A DNA stretch of 64,000 nucleotides from Chloroflexia bacterium SDU3-3 (GCA_009268125.1 WBOU01000005.1:411899-475898); one strand, 5' to 3'. Shown: positions 16,536-25,480, counted from the first letter of the stretch. The notes: a model not told the origin generated them from the sequence alone. Program-made: numbers and translations.

Positions 16536-16704
16536 CCACCCGGCCCATGCGGCGAAGGTGCCGCTCGTGCACACTGGCCATATGCACGAACACCAGATGC
16601 CTGATTTCGGCATTGGAATGCTACAAATTGGGGGTCCGAAGGGGGCGGCGCCCCCTCGCGGGGTTCCGAGGGGCTGGCCCCTCGGCGCCGCCCGCGCCGG
16701 GCAC
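16536..16704 (+). repeat. Composite ~180-bp palindrome-rich element, copy 2
   Basis: It begins CACCCGGCCCATGCGGCGAA, passes through GGCCATATGCACGAACACCAG and GGAATGCTACAAATTGGGGG, and ends in the GC foldback (GGGGGCGGCGCCCCCTCG, then GAGGGGCTGGCCCCTC). It is the same element as 2812-2999, inverted, and as 21826-22006, direct. Confidence 0.88.
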
Positions 16705-16907
16705 ACACCAACTAACCAAGAGCCCCCCATCATCGAAGCCGCAAGCGGTTGGCCCGATCGGGCAACGCTGCAAGCATTGCCTACGGTCGCCCCGACCCAA
16801 ACCGACGCAGAAACGGAAACACCAGCGAGCATATCGCGAGCGCAAAAGCCCCGCAACTTGCCCTATAATACACGGGCCTGAACACCAGAACACCGACGAG
16901 GAGCCTG

Positions 16908-17762
16908 ATGGCCGCCAAAATTCTCGACGGGCGCGCGCTCGCCAAAACCATGCGCGAGGAGCTGCGCCAGAACATCCGCCAGTTTATCGAGCAGACCGGG
17001 GCACCGCCCACGATCACCGTGGTGCGCGTGCACGGCGACCCATCCTCGGAGCGCTACCTGCGCACCATCCAGAAATCCTGCACCGACATCGGCATCATCT
17101 TCCAGGAGCGCCTGCTGCACGCCAACGCCACCCAGGAGATGCTTGAGCATACCGTGCGCGGCGTCAGCAAAGATGACACGGTGGACGCCGTGCTGCTGCA
17201 TCTGCCGCTGCCGCCCGGCTTCGACGCCAAGGCCGCGATCGCCCACCTCGACCCGATGAAGGATGTGGATGGCGTGCACCCCCAGAACGCCGGCCTGCTC
17301 TCGCAGGAGCGCCCGCGCTTCGTGCCTAACACCCCGGCGGGCGGCATGGAGCTGCTGAAGCGCAACGGCATCGAGCTGTACGGCAAGCGCATCACCGTGA
17401 TCGGGCGCAGCAACGTGGTGGGCAAGCCCATGGCGCTGATGCTGATGCAGGAGGATGCCACCGTCACCATCTGCCACCGCGCCACCGTCGACCTAGCCCG
17501 CTCGGTGCGCGACGCCGAGATCCTGGTCACGGCGGCGGGCGCCCCCCACCTCGTGACGGGCGACATGGTCACGCCCGGCGTGGTGGTGATCGACTTCGGC
17601 ATCAACGTGCTGGAGGATGGCAGCGTGGTGGGCGACGTGCACTACCCCAGCGTCTCCCAGGTGGCCTCGGCCATCACCCCCGTGCCCGGCGGCACCGGCC
17701 CGGTGACCAACGTGCTGCTGCTGCGCAACGTGCTGTGGGCGGCCCAGCTGCGGCGGGGCTAG
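16908..17762 (+). CDS. folD: FolD: methylenetetrahydrofolate dehydrogenase / methenyltetrahydrofolate cyclohydrolase, atypical active site
   Basis: 284 aa, the family length, and full-length conserved: KDVDGVHPQNAG, VIGRSNVVGKP (NADP site) and PVPGGTGP. It would interconvert methylene-, methenyl- and formyl-tetrahydrofolate. Numbering happens to match E. coli FolD: Y50 and D121 are present, but the catalytic lysine 54 is Ile (YLRTI, with K only at 56) and glutamine 98 is His (LLHLPLP). This may lower or remove cyclohydrolase activity, or be a clade variant. A TATAAT at 16864-16869 lies about 40 bp upstream, and a GAGGAG site precedes the ATG. Confidence 0.93.
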   Translation: MAAKILDGRALAKTMREELRQNIRQFIEQTGAPPTITVVRVHGDPSSERYLRTIQKSCTDIGIIFQERLLHANATQEMLEHTVRGVSKDDTVDAVLLHLPLPPGFDAKAAIAHLDPMKDVDGVHPQNAGLLSQERPRFVPNTPAGGMELLKRNGIELYGKRITVIGRSNVVGKPMALMLMQEDATVTICHRATVDLARSVRDAEILVTAAGAPHLVTGDMVTPGVVVIDFGINVLEDGSVVGDVHYPSVSQVASAITPVPGGTGPVTNVLLLRNVLWAAQLRRG

Positions 17763-17915
17763 CGCCTGCGCCAGGGGAGCCGACGCCGCCTCCCCATACA
17801 TCTCACCGCAGCCAAGCTGCGCCGATGCCGTAGCACTTTTGTAATCATCCTGCCCGCATGCAGCGAGCCGAGCGCCCTATACTACTATGAGACGCCAGCC
17901 TCGTAGGAGCCAGCT

Positions 17916-19664
17916 ATGCTGCAGATCATCCATCAGCGGGTCGCCGATCTCAAAAGCCAGTCCCCCGCCGACAGCTACCGCATCCCGGTGGTGCTGCTGC
18001 TGCTCGGCTCCTCGCTCGTGGCCGCCATGCTCGCGCTGGTGATCTTCATCATGGTCCCGATCTTCAGCGAGGTGCGGCTCCCCTTCCTGCTCAGTACGGT
18101 GGCCACTATCGCGGTCATCTTCCTCTGCTTCTTCTTGGTGTTCCAATCCCGCATCCAGGTGGCCGTCTCGATCATCGTCATCACCCACCTGCTCTCCCTG
18201 CTCTGGGGGCTCGACATCTTTGGGCTGGTGAACGGCAGCGTGTTTCTGGTGGGCTTCTCCATCCCAGTGCTCTTTGCGGCCATGGCGGGCAGCCGCAAGA
18301 TGGTGATCAGCGTGACAGTCGCCAGCGTGCTGATCGTCGCCTATATCCTCTTCCGAAGCAACGCCTTCACCGACAGCCCGGTCAACTACATCAGCTCGAT
18401 CCTGGTCTTCAGCATCGCCACAGGGGTGGTGGCCTGCTCCGCCGACTACTTCTCGCGCTCGCTGCAGTCGCACCTTTCCAACGCGCTGCAGCGCGAGCAC
18501 GAGCTAGAGGAGCTGCGCCAATGGCTGGAGCAGAAGGTCCAGGAGCGCACGGTCGACCTGAAGCGCGCGCTCTACGATGTGGAGCTGCGCGAGGCCACCA
18601 TCGCCCGCGCCCTCACCGATCTGAGCGAGAGCGAGTCGCTGCAGCGCGCTATCCTCGACGCCATCCCCGACGCCATGTTTCGCGTCAGCCGCGCGGGCAT
18701 CTGCCTCGACTTCAAGCCCGCCCATATCTCCACCGACCTCAAGCTGCACAGCCCGATCACTGGCATGCCGATCGCGCAGGTTCTGCCCTTTGAGTACGCC
18801 TACCGCGTGCAGGGGCTGATCGCGGTGGTGCTCGACACTGGCGAGCCACAGCTCTTCGAGAGCACCATCCGGCGCGGGCCACAGGTGGCCGACTACGAGA
18901 TCCGCATGGTGGCCTGCGCCGACGACGAGGTGCTGGGGATCATCCGCGACATCACCGAGCAGAAGAAGGCCGACCGGATCAAGAGCGAGTTTGTCTCGGT
19001 GGTCAGCCACGAGCTGCGCACCCCGCTCACATCCATCCGCGGCGCGATCGGGCTGGTAGCTGGCGAGGTAGCCGGGCCGATCCCGCCCAAGGCCAAGGAC
19101 ATGCTGGAGATCGCCCAGAAGAACAGCATGCGGCTGCTGCTGCTGATCAACGATATTTTGGACATCGAGAAGATCGAGACTGGCAAGATGCGGCTAGATC
19201 TGCAGCCCCACGCCCTGCTGCCCATCGTGGAGCACGCGGTAGCCGCCGATCAGAACTACAGCGCGCAGTACAATGTGGCGGTGCGGATCGCCAGCCCCAC
19301 CCCGGATGTAATCGTGCGCATCGATGCCGACCGTATGCAGCAGGTGCTGGCCAACCTGATCTCGAACGCGGTGAAGTTCTCGCCCCCGGGCAGCGAGGTG
19401 CGTATCTGCATCACCACCTACGACGACCGGGTGCGCGTGGCGGTGCAGGATCAAGGCCCCGGCATCACCGATGAGTTCCGCACACGGATCTTCCAGAAGT
19501 TTGCCCAGGCCGACGCATCCGACCAGCGCCAGAAGGGCGGCGCTGGTCTGGGCCTCAGCATCTCGAAGACGATCATCGAGCAGTTTGGCGGCCTGATCGG
19601 CTTCGAGAGCGAGCCGGGCCAGGGCAGCACCTTCTTCTTCGAGCTGCCGGTGATGCGCGGCTAG
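17916..19664 (+). CDS. Membrane sensor histidine kinase with PAS domain
   Basis: 582 aa; ATG 17916 follows AGGAG. Six or so hydrophobic helices occupy residues about 25-190 (LLLLGSSLVAAMLALVIFIM onward). A coiled coil (about 195-240) and a PAS-like domain (about 245-345) come next. HisKA has H365 in FVSVVSHELRTPL, and HATPase has NLISNAVKFSPPGS, VQDQGPGI and GAGLGLSISKTIIEQFGG. It would autophosphorylate at the membrane and pass the phosphate to a response regulator, which is not next door. The signal is unknown. A TATACT near 17879 may be its -10 box. Confidence 0.92.
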   Translation: MLQIIHQRVADLKSQSPADSYRIPVVLLLLGSSLVAAMLALVIFIMVPIFSEVRLPFLLSTVATIAVIFLCFFLVFQSRIQVAVSIIVITHLLSLLWGLDIFGLVNGSVFLVGFSIPVLFAAMAGSRKMVISVTVASVLIVAYILFRSNAFTDSPVNYISSILVFSIATGVVACSADYFSRSLQSHLSNALQREHELEELRQWLEQKVQERTVDLKRALYDVELREATIARALTDLSESESLQRAILDAIPDAMFRVSRAGICLDFKPAHISTDLKLHSPITGMPIAQVLPFEYAYRVQGLIAVVLDTGEPQLFESTIRRGPQVADYEIRMVACADDEVLGIIRDITEQKKADRIKSEFVSVVSHELRTPLTSIRGAIGLVAGEVAGPIPPKAKDMLEIAQKNSMRLLLLINDILDIEKIETGKMRLDLQPHALLPIVEHAVAADQNYSAQYNVAVRIASPTPDVIVRIDADRMQQVLANLISNAVKFSPPGSEVRICITTYDDRVRVAVQDQGPGITDEFRTRIFQKFAQADASDQRQKGGAGLGLSISKTIIEQFGGLIGFESEPGQGSTFFFELPVMRG

Positions 19665-21334
19665 TTCAGCCCACGCCGCAGGAAGCTGATGATCAGCGCC
19701 AGCCCCACCATGATCACCGCCACACCCGCCAGCGAGCCCAGCACCATCATCAGCGTGCCGCCCAGCCCCAGCGCTATGGCCACCCCCAGCAGCCCGATGC
19801 CCAGCACAAACGACCCCAGCACCACCGCCAGCGCCAGCCGGATGCTAGCCTGGGTCAGCGCGTTGGCGATCTGGTGGGCCTCGTGGATGCTGGCCTTGAG
19901 CGTCAGCTCGCCCTCATTGAGCTGGCGCAGCAGCGACGACATCTGCTGCGGCATGGCCATGGCCATCTCGCCCATGTCGCGGGCCTGCTGCCAGGCGTCG
20001 CTCGCCAGCCGCTCGGGCGAGAGCAGGCTGCGCAGCGCCTGAGCGGTGTAGGGCCGCGCGATCGCAAACACATCCAGCTGCGGGTCGAGCAGCACGCCGG
20101 TGCCCTCCATCATCACCAGGGCCTTCAGCAGGATGGCGAGCTGCGCGGGCATGCGCAGCTGGTGCCGCTGCACCAGCGCGAACAGCTCGTTGATCGTCTC
20201 CCGCGCCGAGAGCGCCTCCAGCGGCTGGTCGATGAAGCGGTCGAGAAACCGGCCCGCATCCCGCTGCAGCGACGCGCTGACCCCGGCGGGCGACAGGATG
20301 TCGAGCCGCTGCATGGCCCGCAGCATCCCGGCCACATCGTGCTGGGTGATCGCGTGCAGCAGCAGCAGCAGGCTGTTGGTCATGTCGCGATCCAGCACCA
20401 CCACCTGGCCGAAGTCGATCGCGCAGATCACCTCGCCGGGCATGGCGAACATATTGCCAGGGTGCGGGTCGGCGTGAAAGAAGCCGTCGGCGAAGATCTC
20501 CTGCAGGATGAGGCTGCAGGCGTGCTGGGCCAGCTGCTTGCGATCCAGGCCCTCGGCCTCGATCCGGGCCAGATCGTTGATCTTGATCCCGAAGATCCGC
20601 TCCATGGTCAGGATTCGCGTGCTGCTATACTCCCAGTAGATCTGCGGCACGCGGGCGTGGGGGTTCTTGACAAAGTTCTTGGCGAAGCGCTCGGCGTTGC
20701 GCCCCTCGCGCCGGTAGTCTAGCTCGGCCCGCAGCGTGGCCGCGAACTCCCAGGCCAGCTCCTCAAAATCGTACTGGTTGCCCAGCCCGCTGTGCTGCTT
20801 GGCCAGCGTCGCCAGATCCTGCAGGATGGCCAGATCGTGGTTCACCACCGTGTCGATGCCGGGCCGCTGGATCTTGATCACCACGTGGCTGCCGTCGTGC
20901 AGCACGGCGGTGTGCACCTGCCCCAGCGAGGCGGCGGCGATCGGCACCTCGTCGAACTGCCGGAACAGCTGGCCGATCGGCTTGCCCAGGTCGGCCTCGA
21001 TCATGGCGATCGCCAGATCCGATCCGAAGGGCGTCACCGCATCCTGCAGCTTGCTGAGCGCGACCACGTACTCGGGGGGGATCAGGTCGGGGCGCGTGCT
21101 CATGGCCTGGCCCAGCTTCACAAAGGTCGGGCCAAGCTCGATCAGGGCCAGGCGCAGCCGCTCGGGGCCGCTCAGCACGGGGTGGAGCGGGCGGCGGGCC
21201 ACGCGGCGCGGCAGCGCCAGCAGCGGCGCAAGCCCCACCTGCTCAAGGAAGAACCCGAAGCCGTAGCGCGTGAGCACCTGGGCGATCTGGCGGTAGCGCC
21301 CGAAGTTGCGGGCCTGTCGGACAATCGGCCACAT
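19661..21334 (-). CDS. ABC1/UbiB-family atypical protein kinase-like protein
   Basis: 557 aa. The start MWPIVRQARNFGRYRQI at 21334 is preceded by GGGGAGGG; the upstream extension runs into repeat DNA. UbiB hallmarks are present: TFVKLGQAMSTRPDLIP (KxGQ), the alanine-rich loop AAASLGQVHTA that replaces the glycine loop, KIQRPG, FHADPHPGNMF and AIDFGQV. Two C-terminal membrane helices (about 505-550) fit a membrane-bound member. The family supports isoprenoid-quinone synthesis or lipid homeostasis through ATPase activity; which one applies here is not shown. Its last 4 bp overlap the end of the convergent histidine kinase gene. Confidence 0.92.
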   Translation of the reverse strand: MWPIVRQARNFGRYRQIAQVLTRYGFGFFLEQVGLAPLLALPRRVARRPLHPVLSGPERLRLALIELGPTFVKLGQAMSTRPDLIPPEYVVALSKLQDAVTPFGSDLAIAMIEADLGKPIGQLFRQFDEVPIAAASLGQVHTAVLHDGSHVVIKIQRPGIDTVVNHDLAILQDLATLAKQHSGLGNQYDFEELAWEFAATLRAELDYRREGRNAERFAKNFVKNPHARVPQIYWEYSSTRILTMERIFGIKINDLARIEAEGLDRKQLAQHACSLILQEIFADGFFHADPHPGNMFAMPGEVICAIDFGQVVVLDRDMTNSLLLLLHAITQHDVAGMLRAMQRLDILSPAGVSASLQRDAGRFLDRFIDQPLEALSARETINELFALVQRHQLRMPAQLAILLKALVMMEGTGVLLDPQLDVFAIARPYTAQALRSLLSPERLASDAWQQARDMGEMAMAMPQQMSSLLRQLNEGELTLKASIHEAHQIANALTQASIRLALAVVLGSFVLGIGLLGVAIALGLGGTLMMVLGSLAGVAVIMVGLALIISFLRRGLN

Positions 21335-21466
21335 AGGCACCCTCCCCGCGCGGTGCGCCGATCTGGCGGCGGTGCGCGCAGGCAGATGATACGCCATGGC
21401 TTGCTGGCGCGTCAAATCGCCGCACGGGGGCATCAGAGACTCTGCGCTCTCGATCACCGCACCACT

Positions 21467-21598
21467 TCTTACCACCAAGCTTCCAAGGCACCCAGGGGAC
21501 AAAAGGGGACGAATACCACGAAAACACGAAGGCGCAAAGGGAACAAGAAAACCAACTCACCACCACCAAGGCTCCAAGAGAAGGAAAGGCGGTAGAGC
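21467..21598. repeat. Interspersed 'ACCACCAAGCTTCCAAGGCACC / CACGAAGGCGC' repeat
   Basis: About one and a half units of the dispersed family, opening a 1.35-kb gene-free repeat island (21335-22686) between the divergent ubiB-like and radical SAM genes. Confidence 0.88.
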
Positions 21599-21617
21599 CG
21601 GGCGAGATACCACCCCT

Positions 21618-21735
21618 TTCACCATGCGGCGAAGATGCTGCTCGCGCAGGCTGGCCATATGCGCGAACACCAGCCGCCTGCGAACAGCACGGGAATGCTC
21701 CGAATTGGGGTTCGAAGGGGCAACGCCCCTCACAT
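21618..21735 (+). repeat. Composite element, diverged partial copy
   Basis: It carries ATGCGGCGAAGATGCTGCTC, GGCCATATGCGCGAACACCAG and GGAATGCTCCGAATTGGGG, then a shortened foldback ending CCCCTCACATGGTGTCACTT. It is clearly related to 16536-16704 but missing the CTAGGGGCCAGCCCCTAG part. Confidence 0.8.
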
Positions 21736-21825
21736 GGTGTCACTTTCTCTGGCGGAGCATTCGGATGCGGCACATGATGAGAGAACGCGTGCCAGGCCAT
21801 GCACCGCATGGAAGATTCTCGATCT

Positions 21826-22006
21826 CACCCACCCGGCCCATGCGGCGAAGGTGCCGCTCAGGTCAACTGGCCATATGCACGAACACCAGCTGCCCGATTC
21901 CGGCATAGGAATGCTACAAATTGGGGGTTTCGAAGGGGGCAACGCCCCCTCGCGGGGTTCCTAGGGGCTGGCCCCTAGGCGCTGCCCGCGCAGGGCATCC
22001 ACCCAC
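21826..22006 (+). repeat. Composite ~180-bp palindrome-rich element, copy 3
   Basis: A full copy: CACCCGGCCCATGCGGCGAA, GGCCATATGCACGAACACCAG, GGAATGCTACAAATTGGGGG, then GGGGGCAACGCCCCCTCG and CTAGGGGCTGGCCCCTAG. The flank (GCAGGGCATCCACCCACC) also matches the flank of copy 1, so the repeated unit includes it. Confidence 0.9.
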
Positions 22007-22076
22007 CAAACATCGACCAATGCCATCGCTGATGGAAAAAACGCCCAGCGCCGACAGGAAAAGTGACACCATGTGA

Positions 22077-22141
22077 GGGCAACGCCCCTCGCGGGGATCC
22101 AAGGGCACGGAGCCCTTGGTGCCGCCCGCACAGGGCATGCA
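22077..22141 (+). repeat. Composite element, foldback half only
   Basis: GGGCAACGCCCCTCGCGGGG followed by an AAGGGC..GCCCTT foldback and CCGCCCGCACAGGGCATGC. It is introduced by AAGTGACACCATGTGAGG, a word that also occurs near 21731-21748 (inverted) and 22433-22450. Confidence 0.8.
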
Positions 22142-22192
22142 CCACCAACCAGAAACAACCACTCTTAACAAAGGCGCACCCAGCCCCGACCT

Positions 22193-22401
22193 ACGCAGAG
22201 CTTCCCCCAACCTACACAGAGCTTCCCCCAACCTACACAGAGCTTCCCCCAACCTACACAGAGCTTCCCCCAACCCACACAGAGCTTCCCCCAACCCACA
22301 CAGAGCCTCCCCCAACCCACACAGAGCTTCCCCCAACCCACACAGAGCCTCCCCCAACCCACACAGAGCTTCCCCCAACCCACACAGAGCTTCCCCCAAT
22401 T
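22193..22401. repeat. 21-bp minisatellite, about 10 units, inverted relative to 2541-2771
   Basis: Units of CAGAGCTTCCCCCAACCYACA repeat every 21 bp with the same variants (GCTTCC/GCCTCC, CCTACA/CCCACA) as the complement of the array at 2541-2771. Frames open on both strands here (for example a PNPHRAS heptad) are a product of the period and are not called as genes. Confidence 0.95.
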
Positions 22402-22529
22402 TTTGCCAAAGAATCACCGGAAACCCTTCAAAAGTGACACCATGTGAGGAACAGCATAGGCCCCGTAGCGCACCGCAGGGCTTATGAGTTCGCTCTGATG
22501 ACGTTTCGCTTGGCGGTGATCGGGTTTCT

Positions 22530-22600
22530 TCCCTTCGTGTCTTCGCGCCTTCGTGGTATTCGTTCGCTTTTTGTCCCTTGGTGTCTTGGTGGTAAAAACA
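22530..22600. repeat. Interspersed 'CTTCGCGCCTTCGTGG / CTTGGTGTCTTGGTGG' repeat
   Basis: One unit of the dispersed family, in the orientation of 3034-3217, closing the repeat island. Short GCATAGGCCCYGTAGCGC motifs flank it on both sides (about 22455 and 22620). Confidence 0.88.
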
Positions 22601-22673
22601 TGCGCTGGCGACCGAGAGCGCATAGGCCCTGTAGCGCGTCGCGCCGGGCCTTCCGCCACCCGAACCCCCGTGC

Positions 22674-22687
22674 TATAATCTGCCCCA
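22674..22687 (+). promoter_or_regulatory. Extended -10 promoter, predicted leaderless start
   Basis: TGC-TATAAT (TATAAT at 22674-22679) ends only 7 nt before the ATG at 22687, so transcription should begin at or next to the start codon. A weak -35 (TTCCGC, 22651) sits 17 bp upstream. No Shine-Dalgarno sequence can exist in such a message. Confidence 0.65.
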
Positions 22688-23883
22688 TGGATCTGCAGAG
22701 CAAGCTCGACATCCTGGCGCCCGCAGCCCGCTTCGAGGCCTGCGATCAGCACCACCAGCCCGGCAGGCGCTACCGCCCCGCCAAGGCCACCAAGGCCACC
22801 TGGGACGACCGCGCCATCGACGCCGAGGCCGGGCCGCCGGGCCGCGCCCTGCCCACCATGCGCCTGCTGATGAGCAGCCGCTGCGAGTGGGACTGCCCCT
22901 ACTGCCCGCTGCGCTCGGCCACCGACGCGCCGCGCGCCGCGCTTGAGCCAGAGGAGCTGGCCCAGGTGGTGCTGCCCCGCATCCAGCGCGGTGCGGCCCA
23001 GGGGGTGCTGCTCTCCACCGGCGTGGATGGCGACGCCCGCCGCGCCACCCAGCGCATGCTCGATGGCGTCGAGCACCTGCGCACCAAGGCCCGCTTCGAG
23101 GGCTACCTGCACCTCAAGCTGCTGCCCGGCGCCACCCGCGACGAGGTCGAGCGGGCCGTGCGGCTCGGCAGTCGGCTCAGCATCAATATCGAGGCCCCCA
23201 CCGCCGAGCGCCTAGCCCAGCTCTCGCCCAAGCGCGACTGGTATGCCGACGTGATCGGCCCGCTGATCTGGGCGCGCGACTGGCAGCGCGCCGGGCTGCT
23301 GCCCAGCGGTATCGCCACCCAGTTCGTGGTGGGCGCGTCGGGCGAGAGCGACCGCGAGCTGCTGGATACCACCGCGTGGCTCTACCGCAGCCTGGAGCTG
23401 CGCCGCGTGTACTTCGGCGCGTTCCGCCCCATGCCCGGCACGCCCCTGGCCGAAAACGCCCCCACGCCCCTGGCGCGCGAGCAGCGCCTGAAGGAGGCCG
23501 ACTGGCTGCTGCGCCACTACGGCTTCGAGAACCGCGAGCTGCCCTACGACACCGGCGGCAACCTGCCGCTGGGCATCGACCCCAAGCTGGCATGGGCCAT
23601 CGCCCACCCCGAGCGCTTCCCCGTGGAGATCAACACCGCCGACGCCGCCCTGCTGATGCGCGTGCCTGGCCTCGGCCCCGTGAGCGCCAGCCGTATCATC
23701 CGCCTGCGCCAGCAGCACCGCTTCCGCGAGCCGCAGCAGCTGCGCGGGCTCGGGGCCATCGCCACCCGCGCGATCGACTTTGTGCTGCTCGACGGGCGCT
23801 TCTTCGGGCGCGACAGCGAGGCCCGCGCTCGCCACTACACGGCCCCACCGCCACCAGTGGCCGAGCAGCTCAGCTTATGGTAG
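22687..23883 (+). CDS. Radical SAM protein with C-terminal helix-hairpin-helix, putative DNA modification/repair
   Basis: 398 aa. The 4Fe-4S/SAM cysteines are C66, C70 and C73 in SRCEWDCPYC (CX3CX2C). The barrel continues with LLSTGVDGD, LHLKLLPGA and FRPMPGTPL. Near the C-terminus (about 325-375) an HhH unit (LLMRVPGLGPVSASRIIRLR) suggests nucleic-acid binding. This layout matches the radical SAM family often linked to a uracil-DNA-glycosylase-like partner (rSAM_link_UDG); that partner is not adjacent here, and the next gene is a glycosyltransferase. The reaction is unknown. ATG 22687 is chosen because a TATAAT lies 7 nt upstream. Confidence 0.87.
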   Translation: MDLQSKLDILAPAARFEACDQHHQPGRRYRPAKATKATWDDRAIDAEAGPPGRALPTMRLLMSSRCEWDCPYCPLRSATDAPRAALEPEELAQVVLPRIQRGAAQGVLLSTGVDGDARRATQRMLDGVEHLRTKARFEGYLHLKLLPGATRDEVERAVRLGSRLSINIEAPTAERLAQLSPKRDWYADVIGPLIWARDWQRAGLLPSGIATQFVVGASGESDRELLDTTAWLYRSLELRRVYFGAFRPMPGTPLAENAPTPLAREQRLKEADWLLRHYGFENRELPYDTGGNLPLGIDPKLAWAIAHPERFPVEINTADAALLMRVPGLGPVSASRIIRLRQQHRFREPQQLRGLGAIATRAIDFVLLDGRFFGRDSEARARHYTAPPPPVAEQLSLW

Positions 23884-23929
23884 GCTTAGGGTAGCCCGGA
23901 TACATCGTCACATCAAGAGAGCACCCCCT

Positions 23930-25480
23930 ATGGAGCCTGCGCCCCACCGAGCGATCTCCCTTGCCATGATCGGTATTGGATCTGCGCTGATCTACATCGC
24001 CGCGGCGATGGAGTTCCCGCTGTTCCGCTACTATGCCATCCCGCTCGCCAACCTCGACCGCATCACCCGATCCGATCCGCGCGCCGGGGTGACGATCAGT
24101 GTGTGCATCCTGCTGCTGTTTGGCGGCTACGCGCTAGGCGCTATCACGCTGGGCTGCTGGCGGCCCGAGGGCCGCGCCGCCCTGCTGGTGCTGCTGCCGC
24201 CAGCGATCTTCGCCATCACGCTGATCTTTGTCTACCCCACCACCTCGCTCGATATCTACGACTACCTGTTTCGCGGCAGGATGGCGGTGCGCTACGGGGC
24301 CAACACCTTCATCCAGCCCCCCGCCGAATTCGCAGCCGACCCGCTGCTGCGGGCGAGGCCGTTCCGCTTCATCCCCTGGAACCACGCGGTTACGGCCTAC
24401 GGCCCGCTGTGGGAGCTGCTCAGCCAGATGGCCGCCATGGTCGCGGGCGAGCGCCCCGGCCCCATACCGCGCCACATCGACCCATGGCTCCAGCACCTGA
24501 TGCTCTCGTACAAGCTGCTGGGGCTGGGCGGCTACGCGGCGTGCGGCGCGCTGATCTGGGGCGCGCTGGGCAGGCTGGCCCCCGAGCGACGCTGGCAGGG
24601 GCTGTACCTATGGCTGTGGAACCCCCTGGTGCTCTGGGAGTCGGTGGCGGCGGCCCACAACGACGCGTGGATGGCCGCAACCCTGGTGGCCGCCGTGTGG
24701 GCCATCGGCTACGCCCGCGAGCGCGACCCCGAGCAGATCATCCTGGCCGCCACCGGCGCGTTCCTGGCCCTCACCATGGGCGGCCTGATCAAGTACATCG
24801 CGCTGATCTTCGGCCTGGTGGTGCTGGCCTCGGCGCTGAAGCGGCTTGAGAACCGGGGCGCACAGCTGGCGCTGCTGCTGTTCGGCGGGGCCGCATGCGC
24901 GGCGCTGGTGTTCTGCGCCTACCTGCCGTTCTGGCAGGGGATGGAGACGCTGCGCAACTTCAGCGACCGGGGGTCGCTCTTCAACTCGTCGTGGCTCACC
25001 GCGCTGGCGCTGCTGCTCGGCCAGCTGGGCGTGCCCCAGGGCACCGCGCAGCAGATCGCCTCGGCGCTGGGCGCGGGGCTGCTGGCCGAGGGCGTGGCCT
25101 GGGCGGCGTGGCGGGCCTGGCGGCAGCCCGCGCGGATGGCGGCCCACTTCCTCTGGCTCACGATCTGGTTCCTGTGCGTGGCCAGCGCCTGGTTCCAGCC
25201 CTGGTATCTGGTGTGGGCCATGGCGCTGGTGTCCATCCAGCCCCAGCGCCTCCGTGCGCTGGTGGCGGTGGTGCTGTTCTGCCTCACCGCGATGCTGAGC
25301 TATGTGGCGGTCTCGTTCCTGATGCCCGCGCTGGGCTGGCGGGCCGACAGCGTCGCCTGGAACCTGCTGCTGCCCACCCTGGTGTTCGGGCCGCCGCTGC
25401 TGGCGCTGGGGCTGCGCCGCGCCGCGCCCGCTGGCACGCGCCCGCCCCAGCCCGGCCCGGCCCGCGAGGCGCAGGCATAG
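23930..25480 (+). CDS. GT-C type integral membrane glycosyltransferase (GT87/DUF2029-like)
   Basis: 516 aa with about 11-12 hydrophobic helices. The start at 23930 is the first residue of the hydrophobic protein proper; the upstream frame is the off-frame of the radical SAM gene. The first large loop carries PTTSLDIYDYLFRGRMAVRYG (D/E-rich, near residue 105) and FIPWNHAVTAYGPLW, typical of polyprenol-phosphate-mannose-dependent mannosyltransferases. It would add a sugar from a lipid-phosphate donor on the outer face of the membrane. The acceptor is unknown. It follows the radical SAM gene by 46 bp and may be co-transcribed. Confidence 0.82.
   Translation: MEPAPHRAISLAMIGIGSALIYIAAAMEFPLFRYYAIPLANLDRITRSDPRAGVTISVCILLLFGGYALGAITLGCWRPEGRAALLVLLPPAIFAITLIFVYPTTSLDIYDYLFRGRMAVRYGANTFIQPPAEFAADPLLRARPFRFIPWNHAVTAYGPLWELLSQMAAMVAGERPGPIPRHIDPWLQHLMLSYKLLGLGGYAACGALIWGALGRLAPERRWQGLYLWLWNPLVLWESVAAAHNDAWMAATLVAAVWAIGYARERDPEQIILAATGAFLALTMGGLIKYIALIFGLVVLASALKRLENRGAQLALLLFGGAACAALVFCAYLPFWQGMETLRNFSDRGSLFNSSWLTALALLLGQLGVPQGTAQQIASALGAGLLAEGVAWAAWRAWRQPARMAAHFLWLTIWFLCVASAWFQPWYLVWAMALVSIQPQRLRALVAVVLFCLTAMLSYVAVSFLMPALGWRADSVAWNLLLPTLVFGPPLLALGLRRAAPAGTRPPQPGPAREAQA

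Noticed and set aside
15164..17146. 660-aa plus-strand frame
   Set aside because: Antisense of threonine aldolase, then repeat DNA, then an off-frame of folD.
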